From: Apodemus sylvaticus
Taxonomy: Eukaryota; Chordata; Mammalia; Rodentia; Muridae
Assembly: GCF_947179515.1 (NCBI RefSeq)
Contig: NC_067477.1
Span: forward strand, 132,172,465-132,236,464
Direction of reading: 5' to 3'
DNA: 64,000 bases
Below are positions 45,743-57,698 of this stretch, piece by piece (positions within the stretch are counted from its first letter, which is position 1; each line of letters starts with the position of its first letter). Both the position numbers and the translations under genes were made by a program. The notes under the pieces were generated by a model that had not been told where the DNA came from, searched no databases, and saw only the letters and a program-made list of their open reading frames with translations.

Positions 45743-47791
45743 TCCATGTAAATAAATGGACGCAGCTGGCTGGAGCGCTGGCTGTCAGTAGAGGACCGAG
45801 CCCAGCTCATGTTCTACACATGGCAGTCTTCTGCTTGAATCAGTTCATCCCTCCTTCAGGTGACCATCACCAACACAGCCTTTGGTCACTAGACCTGCTA
45901 CTTGGTGGCTTCCTACTGTCCCATGCCTGCAGCTCTGAGGATGGTAGGTGGTTTGTGTTATTCTACTCTTCCCAAAAGTGATTTCCCTGGAATGGCAATC
46001 TGACCTCAACCTTATGAGCCAAGAAGGGCAGGCTAATGCCTACATACTGGGAAGCCCTTGGAGGTACAGGAAGACCTGGGCTCCTTTCCTTTTCATTGGT
46101 GCCTCTTCCCTCCCTGGCCGGGTCAGAGCTCAATGGTTCTTCACACACAGGCTACAACCCTCACTCAACAGATACATTGAGATGTTCTTTCCCTCAGGGA
46201 AGTCAGCTCAGTGTTCCTTAGCTGATTTCACAGGCCAAATGCTCTCTTAGAAGGCATATCTTCTCAGTCTGAGCTCTTAAGACTAAATGTCTTTTAAGAA
46301 CTTGCAAAGCCTCCTCTAGCCTCCAGTGTCACTGCCTTGTCTCCTTGACTGTTATACAGGCACACACATACTCACATACTGCAAATAAATGTAATAAAAG
46401 GATTTAGACACATGGTTTGAAATGTTAAGTACCTATGATTCAGTCTCTGGAAATCACTGCTCCTAGCTGGAGATGGAACTTGTAGATGCTGACCAAGTGA
46501 CCCACTGCAATGCCAGTCTCTGCCCTAGGAATTTTCTATCTTGAAACTGAATTTGTGCTCAAGCCCCTTCTTAATATTCTTATCTGTCCCATGTTACCCC
46601 TATTCCTGGCAGCTGTCCTGAAAATACAGCCTCCTTCCCGAAGGCCTGGCGTCTATCTGCTGACATGGCCCTAGGCTGCGGAAATGGAGAGCTGAGGTTG
46701 AAGAAGTCCTAAGGGGGAAGAAAAGTAAGGAACAAGGCACGAAAGAAATCCCAGTGCAGAGGGGGCAGCAGTGAGGCCAGCTGAGCAGAGAGAAGGGAGC
46801 ATGCATGGATTTACCTGTGAGTGTGATGTGTATATCAGACAGGGGACAGTTTGCAGTTCTTTCCTTCCAGTGTGACTGAGATCTAACTCAGTGTTTTCAA
46901 GGCTTACTGCTTGATGCTCTGGCCTTAGCTGCCTAAGCCCTGGTGTTATGGGTGTACATTAATCACACCCTGCTTTAAGGGTGGATTGAGTAAGAAGGGT
47001 TCAGGCCTTGTGTCCTGTGAAAAGTACCCCTTCTTCCTATCACTGTCTCGGAGAGAAGCAGGTTGTTTCTAACTGTGACCACAGTCACAATGACCACAAG
47101 CTATTTTAGTAGTGACACTGAAAGCTGTAGTAGTGTGGACCCAGGGCTGAGACTTGGTGGAAAAGAACATAAAATAAGTCAGACACAGTCTACAGCTGGA
47201 AGCGGGAACATCTTTTCTTGACTACAAATTCTGACAGGGATTAAGATTTTCCCTTCCTGAATTTATACACTGAGGAGTGTACTGGGGAGCATGAGGGAAC
47301 CATGAGACTTGGCCTCATTCCTGTCCTCTGCAGAAAACTGACGTAGGAGTTACATTGGCCTCATGAAGTTATGATGAGAGTCACTCCTTAAAACTGCTTC
47401 AAAAGTAATCCATGTTGTATAATTCAGATTAAACTTTGTTTTGACAAAGTCACAGTATCCTCTAGGTCAGTGATGAGGCTGAGCTCTCTGGAATGTGTGT
47501 GGCTTGAAGGAGGGAGGAGGCCGACTGCTGGGTGTCGTCCTCTTCTCACTGTGGAGGGGCAGCCTGGCCTGCCCCACAGCCCTCTGTCTTGGCATTCAGG
47601 GCTGCCTGGCTCCACAGGTGCTGTGCTTTGGGGCTCTCTGACTCTCCAAAGCCCTTTGATTTGTTCTTTCCCTGCCATGATGTCGTCTTTTGTCCTGGCT
47701 TGTGTATGAGGGCCCTGCAAGCCCTGCGGACTTGTCCTAGCTCTGTCCCGCCCAGGCTGCTGGGCCCTTGCTCCTCCCGCTCAAGCAGCTG

Positions 47792-48122
47792 GCCTCCTGG
47801 TCTCTAGATCTCCCGCTCAAGGAGCCATGCTGGGTCCTCACCGGCCTCCTGGTCTCTAGATCTCCTGCTCAAGGAGCCATGCTGGGTCCTCACCGGCCTC
47901 CTGGTCTCTAGATCTCCCTCTCAAGCAGCCATGCTGGGTCCTCACCGGCCTCCTGGTCTCTAGATCTCCCGCTCAAGGAGCCATGCTGGGTCCTCACCGG
48001 CCTCCTGGTCTCTAGATCTCCTGCTCAAGGAGCCATGCTGGGTCCTCACCGGCCTCCTGGTCTCTAGATCTCCCGCTCAAGCAATCATGCTGGGTCCTCA
48101 CCGGCCTCCTGGTCTCTAGATC
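47792..48122. repeat. 52-bp minisatellite, 6.4 copies
   Basis: Units start with gcctcctggtctctagatc at 47792, 47844, 47896, 47948, 48000 and 48052, with a partial copy from 48104. Every spacing is exactly 52 bp. Copies differ at only a few bases (cccgctc/cctgctc/cctctc, ggagcc/gcagcc/gcaatc). A related half-unit precedes the array at about 47773. Confidence 0.98.
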
Positions 48123-48174
48123 ATCCTCCTTCATTCAAAGCTGTTTCTTTTCCTGTCAAAGTAGCCCTGACCCA

Positions 48175-48265
48175 GCAGGGTGTGGTGGCCCAAACTGGTC
48201 ATCTGCACTTGTGAGACTGAGGCAAGAGGACCAGGAGCTCAGGGCCAACTAGGGCTGTATCATCT
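48175..48265 (+). mobile_element. B1 SINE fragment
   Basis: gcagggtgtggtggcccaaa start and gactgaggcaagaggacca middle. Confidence 0.65.
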
Positions 48266-48439
48266 CAGCACGCTGCCTCCCGCTGCCTTGTTTCTGCCTG
48301 CTGACATCTCTTTGGAGCTCTTTTTCATCTAAGATTCTGTAGCTTGCCTTTATTCTTCCGGATTTTCCTAGATCTAACAGGACAGTGTTGACTCCCAGTG
48401 TTTAGGGAATGCTGCGGGGTATGTGTCTGCTGTGCTTTG

Positions 48440-48955
48440 TCAGAGCTGACTTAGGGAGAATGTCCATGGAAAAAGACATCCAGTATTTTGCAGTAATTAA
48501 AACATATAACTGCCATATGACCTGAAACTCCACTCTCAAGTACATACCCAGAGACCTGGGACTTAACAATGTGTACAGGGACAATCAAAGAAACACTCTT
48601 AACAACCCAATGTCCACTCATTAACAGATGAATATGTAAACAAAATATGGCAGAGCTATACAATGGAATATCATTTAGACCCATAAAGAAAGTGCTTGAT
48701 TCAGGCTACAAGAGGGGTATGCCTTATATAAGCATTATGAATAAAGCCAAGCACAGTGCATATTCTATGGGTCGGTTATATGAAGTGTCTAGAGAAGGTA
48801 GACTCATGGAGACAGGAAGGAATGGCCTTCTAGGGCTGCTAACAGCTGTGTCTTTTCAGAAGAGTGATAGAAACGTTCTGGAATTAGACAGCAGTGATGA
48901 CTGTAGAGTACTGCAAATGTATGGAATGTCACCCAACTGTTTCCTCTCAAATGCT
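48440..48955 (+). mobile_element. Ancient L1 3' end (L1MA-like)
   Basis: Matches the conserved C-terminal ORF2/3'UTR junction of old mammalian L1s: aacaacccaatgtccactca, ggcagagctatacaatggaa, tataagcattatgaataaag, and aacgttctggaattagacag. Frames are broken and it is heavily 5' truncated. It sits antisense to Thada. Confidence 0.85.
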
Positions 48956-48962
48956 TAGTTTG

Positions 48963-49120
48963 GGGCTGGTGCGATAGCTCAGTGCATAGAGATGCTTGCC
49001 TTAAGCTTGACAACCTGAGTTTGATCCCTAGATCCCATATAAGGATTGTACTCTCCGCAGACTCTATATGCAGGGCACAGAAGGGCACGCTCTACCCTCA
49101 ATAATAGAGAAAAATTTGAA
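48963..49120 (+). mobile_element. B3/B4-type SINE
   Basis: ggggctggtgcgatagctca head and acctgagtttgatccctaga, a B-box-like segment. Confidence 0.75.
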
Positions 49121-49144
49121 AATGTTTCATCAAAATCCCATTTT

Positions 49145-49177
49145 AGATTTAATTTTTATTGTTTTTAAGTTATTTAC

Positions 49178-49235
<58 letters not shown>

Positions 49236-49386
49236 GTAGATGAGTGAACTGTCTTCAGACACATCCAAAGAAGAAATCAGATCCCATTAAAGGCAGTTGT
49301 GAGCCACCATGTGGTTGCTGAGAATTGAACTCAGGTCCTCTGGAAGAGCAGCCAGCATCTTAACCACTGAGCCATCTCTCCAGCCC
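49145..49386 (-). mobile_element. B2 SINE with (TATC)n tail expansion
   Basis: Reverse-complement B2: tgtcttcagacacatccaaa, gagccaccatgtggttgctg, and ccactgagccatctctccag head. A (TATC)n block at 49179-49235 replaces its A-rich tail. Confidence 0.93.
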
Positions 49387-49387
49387 C

Positions 49388-49583
49388 AGATTTATTTTTA
49401 ATTTTATATGTATGAGTGTTTGCCTGCATGTGCATGTACCACTCGGGCACCTATGTGTTGGTTCCCATGGAACTGTAATTTCAGATTGTTGTAATCACCA
49501 TGAGGGTACTGGTAAATGAACTCGGGGCCTCTGCCAGGATGAGTGTTCTTAATTTGCTGAGACATCTATCTCTCTAGCCCCTA
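49388..49583 (-). mobile_element. B3-type SINE
   Basis: agatttatttttaattttat start, tgagtgtttgcctgcatgtg, and ttgctgagacatctatctct end, directly abutting the B2 copy. Confidence 0.85.
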
Positions 49584-51239
49584 AAATGGTTATAATTTTA
49601 CATTATGTAATTTACATCTCAAACCAAGGAGCTTTAAGGAAATGTAGCAGGGAGCATGGCCAGGAAAGAGGACTCTAGATAATTAAAGTCTGTGCCCTGA
49701 GACATCAACACTGCTCCTTAGGACACAGTCCCTAACCCTGAGTGGTATAGACAAGGGCTCTAAATCAGAACAACCAAAAAAGAAGTGAAATTGGGGGAAG
49801 TGGGGGATGCTAACCCTCCTCCTTGTTTGCAGGGCTTGGGCTCAGACAAGGACAGAGTCTAGGCGTAGGAGGACTGGAGCTCATGCACGCCCAGGAGGGT
49901 GGTCTGCACAGCTGGAAGCAACACTGCCTTCTGTACCTCAGCCCAGTCAGCACCAGAGCAAGGGCTGGCACAGCTGGAATCACCCGCGTGCCTAGCCTCA
50001 GGTGGAAGCAGCCCGAGGAGTGGAGCTCCTGGCAGAGAACAGGGCTGAATCACAGAGCAGCAGGGCGCAGTGTCTTCCCCTAGATGAAGCAGACACACTT
50101 GTCTGCTTTCTAGTTGGCCTTTTTCATGGAAGCCTTAGGAAGACCACTGCCTGACATCACGCGCAAAATGTCCACACAACTGTATGAGGGAGTGTCCTGG
50201 AAGAGGCAGCCCTGAAGTTGGCTGGTACTGCTTCCTCCCTGAGAGCCACTGCTGCTGCTGATCCCAAGCTTCTGGCCCCTCCATCTGTCAGCGTAGCTGG
50301 TCAGTAGCCTGAATCGGAACAACACTGAAGAAATGCCTGCTTCCCAGAGAGGTAGTACCGTTTCTGCATGTTTCAGTTTTGCTGGAGTCCTGGGCCAGGC
50401 CACACTGAGTGAGGGCAGGGAACCTCCCTCTGTTGGCATTCTGAGACGCCCACTGGTAAACTGCCTCTCCACTTCCTAGTTCATTCTGCTTTCAGAATGT
50501 CCCCAGGTCTAGGAAACCTCAATCTTAAAAGGCTACTATTACACAGCTGCAGAAGGCTCAGGAATGAGGCAGTCCCTTAGCACGTGTGAGGCCCAAGTTT
50601 TGATCTCTGAAGGTGGGAGGGGAAGCCATTATAAAAACGGTTGGTTCTCAATCAAAATCTGCTCTGCTGGGAACATACCCATTACGTTTATCATCTTTTC
50701 TGTGTCCCCTCTTCCTCTTGGCAGAAGCCACCGTTCTCTTAACTTTGTAATTGGAGCCCTGATTTGGATACTCGGGCATTCTCCTTTGGCCATCTTCAGA
50801 CAACCCCTCTCCCTTTGCAATCCACCCTAAGCTTGACTCTTGTGAACCTGATCAGCAGAGCCGACCTTCGTCTGTAGGTTTAGACATACGCATCAGTGTC
50901 TTTACACTCAGAGAGATGTCCCTGCTGGCCTTGCCTTCCCCATCCTTCACCCCCTCAGCTCCACTTTCTGTGCTGTGGTGTCTTTGTGTATCACGGTGTC
51001 TGGAGTCTATACTCCAGAGCTACTGTGGTGGCTGGGTTGCTTTTGTTTATGGGCCCAAAGGCTTACAGTCCACAACAGTAGGGCATGGTGGTAGGTGGCA
51101 AGAACAGGAGGCTGGTGGATCCTATTTTGCTGGTACATCAGGAAACAGAGAGAGGTTAATGGCAGTGGGATGAGGCTAGACCATAGGGGCAAGCCCACGC
51201 ACTTCCTGTTCTAAAAGCTCTAAAACCTCCCTAAACAGC

Positions 51240-52600
51240 ACTACCAACTGGGACCATGGCAGGAGCCTATGGTGGAGAAATATTTAAATTTACAAATTTG
51301 GTCATACTACCATATTTAGCTTCTTGCCCCCATAGGCTTGAGACTATCTCATGATGCAAAATTATTTTAATTCAACTTTAAAAGTTCCCAGAGCCTTTAA
51401 CAGCTTCAATACTATTTTAAAGTTCAAAGTCTCTCTTAAGTCTCAAGATAATTTCTTGACTCTAACCACAGTAAAATTAAAACACAACTTATGTAATTCT
51501 AGCACAGAATGGTGCAGAATATACACTCCCATTTGAAAAGGGAGGAAATGAGCCAGAGTGAGGAAAAACTACCTTAAGCAAGACTAAAAGCCAGCAGGGC
51601 ACACAGCAAATTTTGCAGCTTCCTGTCTGGCATCTGGGGCTCTGGTTTCGAAGGGGCTAGCTGGCTCCAGCTCTCCACCTTTGCGGGGGGCCTTCCCAGC
51701 ATGCAGCTCTGCTTCGCATATGTCTCACAGCTTGGGCATCGTCACCATCTTGGGGCCCCCACTGCAGCCCAGGCTTCACTGTCACAGCATTATGTAGTGT
51801 CCTCTCGTGGCCTTGCAGGGACTCCAGCACTGCTGCACAAAGGCCGCTGTGGCTCTTGACTGCACCCAGGAAGAGTCCACAACCCCCTCACTCTTGACTC
51901 TTACAAGCCTCCAAAGACAGTGACACAAGGACAGCACTGACGCATTTGATCAGCCTCTTGGGATGACCCTTCACCTCCTCCAATTACACCAGCAGTCAGC
52001 TAGTTTGTGTACAGGCATTTGGTAAACCACTTGGACTCCTGTTGAATGCTGGGTGGAGTCTTGGCCTTGGGGAACCTTTCTTATTGTTCCAAAACAGCAG
52101 GGAGGCTTCCTCTTAGCTAATTTTAGCAATTACAGACAGTCTTTCAGCAGTCTCAGGTGCCTTTAAGCTCCTGGGCTTTTTCCTCGGCAGACTGACTGTA
52201 TTTTGCATTTTTTTCCTGTCCCACTTATCTTCTCAATTTAGACCTGAGTTAAGAGTCATCAGTGAGAGGCACACCACATACTCAACAGAATTAAGTTGAA
52301 ATTTCCTGTCCTGAAATTTCCCTCCATCAAGGAAATTAGCCCATTACATTTAAATTTTGTCCAAGTAAGTTCTTAGTACATGGGCAGAAAGCTACCAGAT
52401 TCTTTGCCACTAGTCTAGTTGTGAATAAAGACCTGTTCTCTTCTAAATCTCATCAGCTGGGCCTCTGCGTCACTCTCAGCACTCCTAGTAGACTGGCCTC
52501 TAAAGACAGCTTTCAATTGCTTTTCTACTCTACAGGTCCAAAGGCTTACAGTCTCATCCCTCTAAAAAACAAACAAACAAACAAACAAACAAACAAACAA
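51240..52600. repeat. Possible old rodent repeat block, family not named
   Basis: ggcaggagcctatggtggag, catactaccatatttagctt and aaggcttgagac-type words resemble a common mouse interspersed repeat I cannot name. The right part is less certain. A (CAAA)n tract lies at 52567-52606. Confidence 0.3.
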
Positions 52601-55572
52601 AAAAACACGGTCAAGTTCTTCACAGCCACAACTCTGTTCTCTGGGGCCAGCTTCTGCCTTACTTCCTGCTGCTGTGATATAACTCCAGAAGGAAGAGTTG
52701 GTTTTGGTTTGTGGTTACAGAGGGTTAGCATCCATAATGGCTTCCGTAATGTGTATTTAACACTTGGTCCCATTGGTGGAGCTTTAAGGACAGAAGCCTT
52801 CCCGGAAGTCCCTCTCAGGGACAGGCATGCCCTACTCTCCCCTTGCTCTCTGGGGTACCACCAAAATGTGATCAAGCAGCCTTCTTCTGCTCATCTGTTC
52901 AGGTTCAGCTCTAACATCCTCTCCTCTCAAGAGCCCCTCTTCTCTACCTTCCTCCAATGACCAGGCCCCCAGGTTGCACTGCTGGAGAGACCAGGGCTTC
53001 CAGCCCACGCTCCTTCCTCAGCCCCAGCGCCTGCTCTTGCTCTCTCCATCCTCTCTCTCACTGATTCTGGCTTCCCATGTTAACAGCAACATACCACAAA
53101 AGATTTCCACAGTTAGCACACCGCTTCAAGCAAAAATCTACTCCTGCTGCTACTACAAGTACTGCAACAGCAACTACTACTATTACAACTACTAAGGCCA
53201 GAGAAGAAGGAGAAGGGCAGAGCGTGAGGCCTTTCTCCTACTCACTCATAAACAAGGCACTGTGCAGTGGGAAGTGCCACATTCCTCTCTGAAAACATGT
53301 TTAGATTTCATGTAGGTACAGGTTATTTTATATACACATATAAATATCCTACCCTTGTTCAAGGTGCCTATTTGCTCTGCAAAGGGACCATTATGAATAC
53401 AGAACAGTGTTCATTGTTAAATATGGCATGCTAAATGGTTTTGCTTCCTGGCAAAGCTCCAAACCATAATTATTAAGGGACCACAGCTGCTGAGGCATTC
53501 TTGCTTACAGGAGGCTCTGATCCCAATCTGCCTTCTACCCCCAGCATGAATTTTGGCAGTGTGGCTATTGCTCAGTGCCGGCACATTGGAGGTATGGGTC
53601 AGGGCTAAACATACGTGCTAAGTGGAAGGTGACTGAGAGCTTCTCTCACTAAGACCTTGACCACCAAGAGCAGGCTCTGCTTCCCATTTGCCATGCGGAG
53701 ACGCTATAATCAAGAGGATGTCCAAATGAGTCCAGTATGGGAGACGGAATGCTGTGGCCTCTCACCTTTGGATTCCCCCACACAGTAGGGCACCTTGGGT
53801 TCTCAATCTCTCAGTTTTCAGTGAAGTGGAGCACTAACCAGCTCTGTAGGACTTTCTCTGTTCAGCAGAAAGCCTCGGGCTTCCAGTGAGCTAGGTGGTC
53901 ATTTCATTCCCATCAAAGGCAAGAGAACTGCTGTCAGACTCTCTGGGTAACATGTCTGTTTGGCAAGAATGGCACTCGAATTCACCCCAGTGCCTCCTTT
54001 AGAGTCATAAAGACACCTTGGTGTCACAAACATCAAGTCACTTCTGAACTATAGCAAGAACTGAAGGGCAGACCTAGTCTTCATCCCCTTCAACTCTTTC
54101 CTGCCCAAAAAAGACAGGAATCAACATCCAGAAGTCCCCAAATGCATAACAGAGAAAAAGAAACCTCCAAAATTCATGTGCTAAGGACCTCCAATTAGGG
54201 AATAAGGAGTTTACAACAAATAGAAAAGTCTTTGATCTTCTAGCATTAACAGATACTATGTAGCATTTGGACTGGAGATGGAACCCTGTTTATCTTTTAA
54301 TGCTTGTTTTGAATTTGTGTTTTAATGCAGATGTTCTGTGAGATACGGAACCACCCCATCTTACAGATGCTGAAATTGACACTACAGAATGGAGCCAACT
54401 AGGTCAGAAGGGAAGGGACTTCTGACTGCAGGTCAGCATCCTATCTCCAGGCAGCACCACTGTGCAAAACTTTCCTTTCCAGAGGAGAAACCCTTCCCTG
54501 GGGGAGGCAACAGCTCTGAGGTGCTGGATAAGAGGAAGGGAGAGATTCTGAGACCGCAGAGCCCAAGGCAGTCAATGGAAGCCAGCAGGCTCTAATGCAG
54601 GGAGGTCAGAGGATTGGCCAGAGTGGGCAGACCGTGAAAGCAGAAGGCTAGGAGGGATCTGCTGTAACCAGCAGGGCAGCTGGAGGAGTCGAAGACTACT
54701 TCTCTGACCAGGCCAACTTAGTGGGAATCTCCCCAAACATCACTGAGTCTATTCTATGCCCCCGTTATCGTCCAGGGCCCTCCTCTCCTCCCACCTTCCC
54801 CAGTGGCTTCTGTTCTAAGAGGATGCACATGAGCTCACCCTGGAAGTGGAGTCTTCCTTCCTGCTCAAGGTGAAGGTCAATGACTCACTTGGTTAAAAAT
54901 GAATAGAAGGCTCACTTATCAAAACAAACAAACAAACAAACACAAAATAACAAAAAACAGCAAGCTCTCAAAAAGTTAGATTCCCTTGATTACTAGATAC
55001 ACAAACCTTATCTAGTAATTATCTCCAACACTCACATATGTACATTTCAATAGGGAGTGAGAGCGAAATGAAATGAGGAAATAGGAGAGGTGAATGTGGG
55101 AAAGGCAGGGGTGGGGCCTGGCAGCCCTGGACAATGCTTCCTGCTGCTTCCGGCTGCCACGGAGGCTTCCAGAGAGAAGGAATTCTGGGTAGAGTACAGG
55201 ATACAGAGCTCCATTTGAATTTTAGGTAAACAATCAATAGTGACTGTTCACTGTAAGAATTCCCAAATAACTCCAGGATCATGCTTTTCACTAGTTGACT
55301 AGTTTTTAAATTTAACTGTATGTTTCTATTTTTATTCACTAAGTCTGCCAATCCATGAAAGACCCAAACCCTCTGGATGACTGTCACAGTGATCAGGGCA
55401 GTCCTCACACTGAGGTCAGGGATGATGAGAGTTATGCTAAGATATTTTACTAAGCTGTGGAGAAATCAAGTCAGGATGGTGGCAGGGTGGATTACAAACC
55501 TCCTGCCACCATGCTCTCACTTGGCTCTTGGTCTCTGAAGACTGAGACTTCTCTTCAGCTGAGATTATTCTG

Positions 55573-55608
55573 CCCCCCCCCCCCCCCCCCCCCCCCCCGC
55601 CCCCACTG
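55573..55608. repeat. (C)36 homopolymer
   Basis: Thirty-six uninterrupted C residues, then G and five more C. On the transcribed minus-strand RNA this is a G36 run in a Thada intron. Confidence 0.95.
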
Positions 55609-56242
55609 GTCTCCTTCTGGACTCTAGGGAACATGGCCCATGAAGGTTTCCAGAAGGTTTGGAGGTTCCATGGTAGGAAGTAAGGAACACAAAAGAACCC
55701 TCAACACTAAAACAAAACACTGTCCCTAAGTTCTAGGGAGTTCAAAAAGGAATTTTAAGTTCACTTTAGCGACAGAGCCTTCTGAGCAGAATGACTAAGC
55801 AGTTAAGAAAAGCGAGGATGCTCTTTCCAATTACTCATGACAAGTTCACCCTGCACTTGATGAGGACTCACAGTGATGGTGAAAGGGGTCACTGACATTT
55901 GTTAAGGGGCCAAAAGAGTCTGGTTTCAGACTAGAACAGAGACGATATGTTGAGTTCCTGAATCCCCAAGTCTTCATTCATGGCTGCTGGCTAGGAAACC
56001 TGGCAAGGCCACGCCTCACAATTGGCTCCAACTGTTTAACCTTACTGTGACTACAGACCCACACATTTGCACTCCTTGCTAGGTCCCTTCAGGCAGAGGG
56101 GATGGGAATGTATAGTATAGCTTTCTACATGTACAAAATACATACTGATAACTATTACCATAGCTTAAACTAGAATCATTTTAGGTTTTGACTTCCAACT
56201 CTCCTTTGATTTTCTTTTTTTAAATTAAAAAAAAAAAAAGAG

Positions 56243-56414
56243 CCGGGTGGTGGTGCACGCCTGTAATCCCTGCACTCTGGGAGGCAGAGGCAGGTGGATT
56301 TCTGCGTTCCAGGCCAGCCTGGTCTACAGAGTGAGTTCCAGGGCAGCCAGGGCTATACAGAGAAACCCTGTCTCAAAAAAACTAAATCCAAAAAACCAAA
56401 AAAAAAAAAAAAAG
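56243..56414 (+). mobile_element. B1 SINE
   Basis: gccgggtggtggtgcacgcc start, complete body to cagagaaaccctgtctc, and an A-rich tail. Confidence 0.96.
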
Positions 56415-56997
56415 GAATTACATTTCTTTTGTGAGCATGTGAGGATGTGCTAACTTATGAAGGCGTGTAATGTGCTCCATGTAAGTGTGGGAGCCAGAGG
56501 GATGTGAGAGAATCTGTTCTGTCCTACCTCGCGGGCGGGCCTGGGATACATTCGGCCTGCCCAGCATGCTGGCAATGACTTTACCAATGAGCTGCCTCAC
56601 TGGCTCCTACTCCTTTGAGACCTCTGACTTCTGAGTGCCAGGATCACAGGCATGCAGCAAATGCCTAGCATGTTCTGTCCCTTTACACGTTAGCTCATAT
56701 GGGCCCACTCCATCACTTTTACTTTCAGCCTCTATGAAGGGATTACAATTTATGTAATTCTTTGATGTATACTTGAGTTGCTTTATCTCAAAAGTGTTAA
56801 AAGCATAAGCTCATAGATATACCCTTATACATGTATGTAAAACAATTTCTACAGGGTTATATAATCCTAAATGCTTGAGTCCAAGCCCATTTGCTATACA
56901 CTGTAAATTCCAGAAATACCACTCAATTGCCTCTACAATTGTGAGCATTTTCCGTTCCCCCAGGTCTGACTGTGCCTCTGGGAGAGTGCAGTCTTTT

Positions 56998-57144
56998 TTT
57001 TTTTTTATTCGATACATATTTTATTTAAATTTCTTTTTTTTTATTCGATATAATTTATTTACATTTCAAATGATTTCCCCTTTTCTAGCCTCCCCTTCCC
57101 TGAAAGTCCCGTAAGCCCCCTTCTCTTCCCCTGTCCTCCCTCCC
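56998..57144 (-). mobile_element. Tiny 5'-truncated L1 insertion with 16-bp TSD
   Basis: The element begins with a T-rich tract (A tail), includes tatttacatttcaaatgatttc-like L1 3' sequence, and ends after about 147 bp. gagagtgcagtctttt is duplicated exactly at 56982-56997 and 57145-57160. The terminal sequence around ttattcgata appears twice (about 57006 and 57042). Confidence 0.85.
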
Positions 57145-57377
57145 GAGAGTGCAGTCTTTTCACTCTGTATCAACATACAGGGAATGGCACGGCACTGTTG
57201 TCCTAGCTGGCGTTATTATTAGTGTGGATAAAGCAGGGTTCTTTTCTTTCATTTGTACTGTTCACATCTAGTTCTTCTACAAGGAGACTGCTTTACTGTC
57301 TTTCTCTTAGAGGATGTATGTATGTATAGAGGCAGAGGCTGATGTCAGATGTCTGCTACTCTCCACCTGACTTACTT

Positions 57378-57480
57378 TTTAAATATTACATATATGCATA
57401 CATGTATACATGTATGTATAGATGCTTGCATGCATGTACATATGTATGTTTGTGTAACTGTGTATGTATGTGGGCATCTG
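57378..57480. repeat. Degenerate (TGTA/TGCA)n tract
   Basis: Imperfect catgtatgta/catgcatgta repeats. Confidence 0.7.
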
Positions 57481-57698
57481 CATGCTCTTGTGCATGTGTG
57501 GAGACCTGAGGACAACTTACAGGATGAATGCCCCCCTTCTACAATGAGGTCTCAAGGGTCAAGCTCAGGGAGTTAAGCTGAGTGACGAGATCCTTCACCT
57601 GCTGAGATCCTGACAGCTCCACCTTATTTTTTGAGACAGAATCTCTAGTCTCTCAATGAGTCTGGTGCTCCCAGAAAGCCCCTGGTATTCTTCTGTCC

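Noticed and set aside
47792..48122. Regular direct repeats resembling a CRISPR array
   Set aside because: Units are contiguous with no unique spacers, in mammalian DNA. It is a minisatellite.
52546..52875. 109-codon minus frame with repeated Phe-Cys-Leu-Val residues
   Set aside because: The repetitive end is the translation of the (CAAA)n microsatellite.
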